Positions 7,026 through 11,036 of a stretch of 11,036 nt of DNA are shown here, one piece after another (the first letter of the stretch is position 1; every line of letters begins with the position of its first letter). Source of the stretch: Frankiaceae bacterium (GTDB taxonomy: Bacteria > Actinomycetota > Actinomycetes > JAFAQI01); contig JAVEEE010000144.1 of assembly GCA_030840615.1 (NCBI GenBank), forward strand, positions 1 through 11,036, read 5' to 3'. The translations under genes were made by a program, and so were the position numbers. Under the pieces are notes generated by a model that was not told where the DNA came from, searched no databases, and saw nothing but the letters and a program-made list of their open reading frames with translations.

Positions 7026-7042
7026 TTGGAGGATTCCTACAA
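7026..7042. promoter_or_regulatory. Candidate FasR operator upstream of fabD
   Basis: On the plus strand TTGGAGGATTCCTACAA is an odd-length palindrome: TTG-n-AGGA, one central base, TCCT-n-CAA, with 7 of 8 pairs matching. It covers the stop codon of the regulator gene and lies 69-85 bp upstream of the fabD start, a suitable place for an activator site. The 80-bp gap to fabD must contain the operon promoter, but no convincing -35/-10 pair is visible. Streptomyces FasR is known to bind the fabD promoter; that this exact palindrome is its site is inference. Confidence 0.5.
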
Positions 7043-8221
7043 CGAACCGTTGCGCAGGCTCTCGTCGCGAAGCCGCCCGAGGGTGAGGCCGATGCCCAGT
7101 GCCCAGCGGTCCCGCGGGTTGGTCGGGGCAAAGCCGGACACGTCGAGCACTCGACGCAGCCGGTAGCGCACGGTGTTCGGGTGGACAAACAGGAGGCGGG
7201 CCGTCGACTCCAAGGCGCCGCCGGAGTCGATGAAAGCTGCCAGTGTCTCTACCAGGGTGGCATCGGTGTCGGCCAGCAAACTGTAGACGTCTGCCAACGC
7301 GGTGCGGGCTTCCTCGTCCCCGGCGATGGCGCGTTCGGGCAGCAGCAGGTCGGCCGGGACGGGGCGTGGGGCCGCCGGCCACGCGGCCGCGACGCTGAGC
7401 CCGGCGAGGGCCGCACGGGCGGATGTCGGGGCGGCGGCGAGGTCGTCCACGGCTGGCCCGACGACCACCGGTCCGGCGGCGAAGAACCCGGTGAGCAGCA
7501 TCGCGGCCGGCATCGGATCGCCCTCGACGCCCAGGACGCAGACGAGTCGGTGGCCGTCGATGCTGGCGAGCACGTCGAACCCGTCGCGCCGGGCAAGCCG
7601 GCGGATCTCGTCGATCGAATGCTGGGTTTCGGTGTCAGATGCAGTGCCGGCGAGCACCGCGACAGCCGTGTGCCCGGTCCAGCCGAGGGCGGCCGCGCGG
7701 GAGAGCAGCTCGGGGTCGGGCTCACCGACGACGACGGCGTCGACGACCAGGGCCTCGAGCCGAGCGTCCCATGCGCCCCGTTCTTCGGCGGCTTGCGCAT
7801 AGACGAGCGCGGCCTGGAAGGCGAGCTCACGGCTGTAGCGCAGGACCGCTTCGCGCAGCCGCTCCTCGTCACCGGCGACGGCGACCTCTGGTGCGTTGTC
7901 CTCGACGGTCTCGACGGCGATGCGCACCAGCTCGACGGTCTGCTGCAGCGAGACGGCGCGCGCCATCTCTCGTGGTGCAGTGGCGAAGACGCCGCCGGTC
8001 ACGTCGTGCGCGGCGTGCGGGTGCGCGAGCCATTCGACGAAGCTCGCGACACCGGCCTGTACGACGAGCCCGATCCACGACCGTTGGTTCGGCGACATCA
8101 CCGCAAACCACGGCAACGAGCTCTCCATCCGACCGACGGCTTCGGTCGCGATGTCACCGGCTGCGCGTTGCAGTCGCTTGACGGTCGCGGCCTTGACGCG
8201 AGGCCCTGAGGTGGAGCTCAC
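7037..8221 (-). CDS. fasR: PucR/CdaR-type transcriptional regulator, FasR-like
   Basis: The 394-residue product is probably the activator of the adjacent fab operon. Its last 70 or so residues form a PucR-type helix-turn-helix: TLVETLAAFIDSGG, then ALESTARLLFVHPNTVRYRL with RRVLDVSGF. A GGDEF-like or PucR linker region precedes it. The N-terminal region includes LPWFAVMSPNQRSWIGLVVQ, which I recall as typical of Streptomyces FasR (SCO2386) relatives, with no annotated effector domain. Position just upstream of fabD on the same strand matches the Streptomyces arrangement. The GTG at 8221 is preferred because GGGAGAGG (8231-8238) lies nine bases upstream; an ATG at 8242 would add seven residues but has no ribosome-binding site. 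The stop overlaps the candidate operator. Which acyl-CoA or other signal it senses is not visible. Confidence 0.85.
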   Translation of the reverse strand: MSSTSGPRVKAATVKRLQRAAGDIATEAVGRMESSLPWFAVMSPNQRSWIGLVVQAGVASFVEWLAHPHAAHDVTGGVFATAPREMARAVSLQQTVELVRIAVETVEDNAPEVAVAGDEERLREAVLRYSRELAFQAALVYAQAAEERGAWDARLEALVVDAVVVGEPDPELLSRAAALGWTGHTAVAVLAGTASDTETQHSIDEIRRLARRDGFDVLASIDGHRLVCVLGVEGDPMPAAMLLTGFFAAGPVVVGPAVDDLAAAPTSARAALAGLSVAAAWPAAPRPVPADLLLPERAIAGDEEARTALADVYSLLADTDATLVETLAAFIDSGGALESTARLLFVHPNTVRYRLRRVLDVSGFAPTNPRDRWALGIGLTLGRLRDESLRNGSL

Positions 8222-8276
8222 GAGCGGCAGCCTCTCCCACATCGAGTGGCGGCGTCAGGTGGGTAGCGTCTTCGGC
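8222..8276. promoter_or_regulatory. Short divergent intergenic region between fasR and the PHP gene
   Basis: Only 55 bp separate the two divergent start codons, so the promoters must overlap each other or lie inside the opposite coding sequence. It includes the fasR Shine-Dalgarno GGGAGAGG (8231-8238, minus strand). CCCAC (8236-8240) and GTGGG (8259-8263) form a weak inverted pair. No recognisable -10/-35 elements were found. Confidence 0.4.
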
Positions 8277-9326
8277 ATGGGAGCCGATGCACGACGAGCG
8301 GTCGACGCGCTCAACCGGATCGGCTACCTGCTCGAACGGATGCGGGAGCCGACGTACCGGGTGAAGGCGTTTCGACGGGCCGCAACAGTGGTCGCTGACC
8401 TGCCGTCGGAGGAGCTGATCCGACGCGTCAAGGATGGCACGTTGAAGGAGCTTCCCGGCATCGGCGAGGTGACGGCGACCGTCATCGCCGAGGCCGTCAA
8501 CGGGCAGCTGCCTGCCTACCTGGCGAAGCTGGAGCAGACCGCGGACGAGCCGCTGGCGACTGGTGGTGAGTCGCTGCGGGCCGCACTGCGCGGTGACTTG
8601 CACACGCACTCGGACTGGTCGGACGGCGGCTCGCCGATCGAGGAGATGGCGCGCACCGCGCGTGACCTCGGCCACGACTACATCGCACTCACCGACCATT
8701 CGCCGCGGCTGACTGTTGCCAACGGGTTGACGCCGGAGCGGCTTGGCGAGCAGCTGCGCATTGTGCGAGATCTCAACGAGCGCTTCGCCGCCGAAACCGC
8801 AGCCGGCGCCGCGCCGCCGTTTCGCATCCTGACCGGCATCGAGGTCGACATCCTCGACGACGGTGCGCTCGACCAGACCCCGGAGCTGCTCGGCGAGCTC
8901 GATGTCGTCGTCGGCTCGGTGCACTCCAAGCTGCGGATGCCCAGCCATGAGATGACTCCACGCATGGTTGCGGCCATCGCCAACCCGCACCTCGACGTCC
9001 TCGGACATTGCACTGGGCGGTTGGTGGTCGGGCGCGGTCGGGCGGAGTCGGAGTTCGACGCCGAGATCGTCTTCGAGGCGTGCCGGCAGTTCGGTGTCGC
9101 GGTGGAGGTCAACTCGCGGCCGGAGCGCCTCGACCCGCCCCGCCGGCTGTTGTCGCTGGCGGTCGAGACCGGCTGTCTCTTCTCGATCGACACCGATGCG
9201 CACGCGCCGGGGCAGCTCGACTGGCAGGTCTACGGCTGCGCACGCGCACAGGAGTGTGGCGTCCCGACCGAACGCATCGTCAACACGTGGCCCGCTGAGC
9301 GGCTGCTGGCCTGGACCGCCCCCTGA
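8277..9326 (+). CDS. PHP-domain metal-dependent hydrolase with PolX-like helix-hairpin-helix N-terminus
   Basis: The 349-residue product resembles bacterial DNA polymerase X with the polymerase core removed. Residues 5-90 look like the pol-beta 8-kDa/HhH region (ALNRIGYLLERMREPTYRVK, then the hairpin LPGIGEVTATVIAE at 59-72). The PHP domain follows directly from about 104: HTHSDWSDG (109-117), DHSPR (140-144), GIEVDI with Glu189, GSVHSK with His216, LGHCTGR with His244, EVNSRPER (277-284) and IDTDAHAPG (304-312). Every metal-binding position of the PHP site is filled, so a 3'-5' exonuclease, AP-endonuclease or phosphoesterase activity is plausible. Polymerase residues are absent, so it should not synthesise DNA. 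The ATG at 8277 lacks a well-spaced ribosome-binding site; an in-frame GTG at 8259 is an alternative. It diverges from fasR and has no obvious tie to lipid synthesis. Confidence 0.88.
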   Translation: MGADARRAVDALNRIGYLLERMREPTYRVKAFRRAATVVADLPSEELIRRVKDGTLKELPGIGEVTATVIAEAVNGQLPAYLAKLEQTADEPLATGGESLRAALRGDLHTHSDWSDGGSPIEEMARTARDLGHDYIALTDHSPRLTVANGLTPERLGEQLRIVRDLNERFAAETAAGAAPPFRILTGIEVDILDDGALDQTPELLGELDVVVGSVHSKLRMPSHEMTPRMVAAIANPHLDVLGHCTGRLVVGRGRAESEFDAEIVFEACRQFGVAVEVNSRPERLDPPRRLLSLAVETGCLFSIDTDAHAPGQLDWQVYGCARAQECGVPTERIVNTWPAERLLAWTAP

Positions 9327-9329
9327 CAA

Positions 9330-9420
9330 CCCCAGCGTTGGCACACCGCTGGGCCTATAACCCCAGCGTTGGCACACCGCTGGGCCTATAGCCCCAGCGT
9401 TGGCACACCGCTGGGCCCAT
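9330..9420. repeat. Three tandem 31-bp repeats, each a GC-rich hairpin
   Basis: Units begin at 9330, 9361 and 9392. Units 1 and 2 differ only in the last base; unit 3 is identical over its first 26 bases and then diverges. Each contains an identical 23-bp inverted repeat, CCCAGCG, a 9-base loop (TTGGCACAC), CGCTGGG. The first two units are joined to the next by CCTATA plus one base. The array fills the whole gap between two convergent genes, starting 4 bp after one stop codon and touching the other. Confidence 0.9.
9331..9415. terminator. Triplicated bidirectional terminator between convergent genes
   Basis: Hairpins at 9331-9353, 9362-9384 and 9393-9415 each have a perfect 7-bp GC-rich stem, perhaps lengthened by two more pairs inside the loop. 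There is no T-run, which is common for actinobacterial intrinsic terminators. The position between the PHP gene (ending 9326) and the methyltransferase gene (ending 9420 on the other strand) fits termination from both sides. The function is inferred from structure and position. Confidence 0.6.
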
Positions 9421-10079
9421 CAGCGGACGAGAGCGAGGGCGAAGCCGTCGTAGCCCTTGGCCCCGACGGTCTGCAGCGCGGTCGCGGTCACCCGCGGGTC
9501 ATCAGCCAGCTGCTGCAGAAACCGACGTACGCCGACAACGCTCGCGTCGTTGTCGTCAGCGTCTGCCACTGCGCCACCCCGGACAACGTTGTCGCCGACG
9601 ATCACGGTGCCCGGCCGGGACAGCTCCAGTGCCCAGTCGAGGTAGGCCGGGTTGTTGGGCTTGTCGGCGTCGATGAACACGAGGTCGAACGGCGAGCGGT
9701 CGCGCAGTCCGGCCAGCGTCTCCGACGCCGGTCCGACGCGCAGCTCGACGCGGTCGGCGACTCCCGCACGCGCAAAGTTGCGGATCGCCACCTCGGCATG
9801 CCGCTCGTTGGATTCGAGGGTCACCACTACGCCGCCGGCCGGAAGTGCACGGGCGAGCCAGATCGTGCTGTAGCCGGCAAGGGTGCCGATCTCGAGCACC
9901 CGCCGCGCTCCGCACATCCGCGTGAGCAGATACAGGAAGGCACCTTCAGTGGGCGACACGTGGTGTGCGGGAAGTCCGGCCGCCGAAGCTTCGTCGAGCG
10001 CAGCACTGAGTGCTGCATCGGGCGGGACAAGGAGCTCGGTGAGATGACGGTCGACGGCCGTCCAGGTCTGCGGGTCCAC
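9420..10079 (-). CDS. Class I SAM-dependent O-methyltransferase (CCoAOMT/YrrM-like)
   Basis: The 219-residue product belongs to the cation-dependent O-methyltransferase family (Methyltransf_3). The SAM-binding motif is VLEIGTLAGYST (61-72), with acidic Glu89 at the end of the second strand. FDLVFIDADKPNN (131-143) and VGDNVVRGG (161-169) supply Asp137, Asp163 and Asn164, the three residues that hold the divalent metal in caffeoyl-CoA methyltransferases. SPTEGAFLYLL near residue 42 is typical of the N-terminal substrate region. The natural substrate, probably a catechol-like hydroxyl, cannot be told. The GTG start at 10079 lies 15 bp after the upstream gene's stop, with no clear ribosome-binding site, suggesting a two-gene operon with coupled translation. 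Confidence 0.9.
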   Translation of the reverse strand: MDPQTWTAVDRHLTELLVPPDAALSAALDEASAAGLPAHHVSPTEGAFLYLLTRMCGARRVLEIGTLAGYSTIWLARALPAGGVVVTLESNERHAEVAIRNFARAGVADRVELRVGPASETLAGLRDRSPFDLVFIDADKPNNPAYLDWALELSRPGTVIVGDNVVRGGAVADADDNDASVVGVRRFLQQLADDPRVTATALQTVGAKGYDGFALALVR

Positions 10080-10088
10080 CCGGTGAGT

Positions 10089-10098
10089 CTGACGTCAG
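10089..10098. repeat. 10-bp perfect palindrome CTGACGTCAG at a gene junction
   Basis: The palindrome spans the stop codon of the upstream CxxC protein gene and sits 9 bp before the methyltransferase start. It could be a protein-binding site, but a single 10-bp palindrome occurs by chance fairly easily. Confidence 0.25.
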
Positions 10099-10928
10099 TC
10101 GGCCGCACGCTGGCGAGGGATGAGGGTCTGGACCGGCAACGTCAGCACGTCGACGAGGTTGTCGTCGATCGCGTCGGCGACGAGTAGCGCGCACGCCGCA
10201 TCGAGACACAGCCCCAGCACGCGGACGGTGTCGTGGTCTTCGCTGCGGATCCGGCAGCTGGGGCAGAACCGGCCGATCCCCTCGGCGGCACTGCGTCGTA
10301 CGAGACCCCACACGCGCCGACGGCTGGTCAAGATGGCCGCCTGCCATGCCTCGTCGCGGGCGACCGTGCGCACGTCCTCGTCGAGCACCCAGCTCGCGTC
10401 GAGGATGGCGTCGTAGAGGGCAGCAGCGCTTTCGTCGTGGCACCGGGTGGCGAGGACGGGCATCGCCGAGAGCAAGGCCTTGACCTCGGCGGCCCGCAGC
10501 CCGAGGTCGGGTTCGTCCACGGCGTCTGTCGGATAGACCGCGCGCCATGCCGTCATGAGGCCGGCGTGCTCGGTCCTGGTGAGGATGGGCCGGGCGTAGG
10601 CCGCGGCGATCGCGTCACGAACGGCTTTGAGTGCCACCGTCGCGACCTCGGGGTCGACCTGGACGTAGTCCTCGTCGCCGTCGAGGTCTTCGGCGAACAG
10701 CGACTGCACGGCTTCGAAAGCTGCCAGTACTTCGAGGACGAGCGGGGAGTCGGCGTCGAGTGCACGGGCACGGGCCTCGGCGAGGGAGACGGTGTTCTGC
10801 CAGGCGGCGGCGAGGCGTTCGAGATCGGAGTCCGCGATGTGGGGGAGCTGCGCGAGGATGCCGAGAATCTCGGACAGGTTGGGGTGCTCTTCCAACGTGT
10901 CGATCACAGCGATACGGCGGCGGGCCAT
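10095..10928 (-). CDS. Uncharacterised conserved-looking protein with a C-terminal four-cysteine cluster
   Basis: I do not recognise this 277-residue product. The ATG at 10928 is chosen because GAGGGGAG (10934-10941) lies five bases upstream and the product then begins MARRRIAVIDTLEEHPNLSE; the open frame continues 24 codons further up without such support. It is mainly helical and rich in Ala, Leu, Glu and Asp, with no signal peptide or membrane helix. Near the C-terminus RFCPSCRIRSEDHD leads into a second pair, LCLDAAC. Together they give CxxC-x15-CxxxxC, which could bind zinc. A further RCHDESAAALYDAILDASW region may also matter. It lies 15 bp upstream of the methyltransferase and is probably co-transcribed. 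Partner, substrate and cellular role cannot be inferred. Confidence 0.75.
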   Translation of the reverse strand: MARRRIAVIDTLEEHPNLSEILGILAQLPHIADSDLERLAAAWQNTVSLAEARARALDADSPLVLEVLAAFEAVQSLFAEDLDGDEDYVQVDPEVATVALKAVRDAIAAAYARPILTRTEHAGLMTAWRAVYPTDAVDEPDLGLRAAEVKALLSAMPVLATRCHDESAAALYDAILDASWVLDEDVRTVARDEAWQAAILTSRRRVWGLVRRSAAEGIGRFCPSCRIRSEDHDTVRVLGLCLDAACALLVADAIDDNLVDVLTLPVQTLIPRQRAAD

Positions 10929-11036
10929 GGCTGCTCCCCTCGGAGTTGCCTCATCCTCGGGTGTGCAGGCACCGCGCATGAGCAGAACGCACCGATTCAC
11001 ACCAGAAACGGGAGGAACGGACCATCAGAACTGTCC

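Noticed and set aside
6958..7188. fabD starting at 7188, adding 77 residues
   Set aside because: The extension overlaps the end of the regulator gene, runs through the promoter gap and has no FabD-like sequence; GQGAQ sits at the expected distance only from the GTG at 6957.
9330..9420. Tandem repeats considered as a small CRISPR array or integration site
   Set aside because: The units are contiguous with no unique spacers, no cas or integrase genes are nearby, and the hairpins between convergent stops fit a terminator better.
10951..11025. A 24-codon upstream open frame before the CxxC protein gene (starts MVRSSRFWCESV), possible leader peptide
   Set aside because: It has no ribosome-binding site, no run of a single regulatory amino acid and no attenuator hairpin pair; chance is the simpler explanation.

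Overview
The window is very GC-rich, uses GTG starts often, and looks like chromosomal DNA from an actinobacterium. The strongest evidence is the middle of the window, which carries a type II fatty-acid-synthesis (FAS-II) operon of actinobacterial layout. A PucR-type regulator resembling Streptomyces FasR precedes fabD-fabH-acpP-fabF. An acyl-CoA carboxylase beta subunit follows fabF, in the way accD6 closes the mycobacterial fabD-acpM-kasA-kasB-accD6 cluster. The genus cannot be fixed from the sequence alone; a non-mycolate actinomycete is my best guess.

Layout from left to right. Positions 1-578 (+) hold the C-terminal part of a DMT-type membrane transporter cut by the window edge. Positions 730-1221 (+) encode a small DUF3145-like protein. 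The minus-strand operon then runs from 8221 down to 1210: the FasR-like regulator (8221-7037), fabD (6957-5788), fabH (5791-4829), acpP (4771-4523), fabF (4526-3279), accD (3246-1822) and a small two-helix membrane protein with an Ala/Pro-rich tail (1812-1210). Its last codons overlap the end of the DUF3145-like gene tail to tail. Divergent from the regulator is a PHP-domain protein with a PolX-like helix-hairpin-helix N-terminus (8277-9326, +). It converges on a minus-strand pair: an uncharacterised CxxC protein (10928-10095) and an O-methyltransferase (10079-9420). The converging ends are separated by three tandem copies of a hairpin.

How the genes fit together. AccD, with a biotinylated alpha subunit that is not encoded here, would make malonyl-CoA. 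FabD loads malonate onto the acyl carrier protein AcpP, FabH starts the chain and FabF elongates it. The reductases and dehydratase are not in this window. The regulator is the natural candidate to control the operon. A 17-bp near-palindrome that overlaps its stop codon, about 70 bp upstream of fabD, is the best operator candidate.

The most unusual things seen are: (1) FabD carries a C-terminal extension shaped like a biotinyl/lipoyl domain, but with Arg where the modified Lys should be; (2) the putative operator; (3) the triplicated hairpin terminator; (4) two convergent genes that end inside one 12-bp perfect palindrome and therefore share the same last three residues. No phage, transposon, CRISPR or RNA gene was recognised. 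No stretch longer than about 150 bp lacks a gene.
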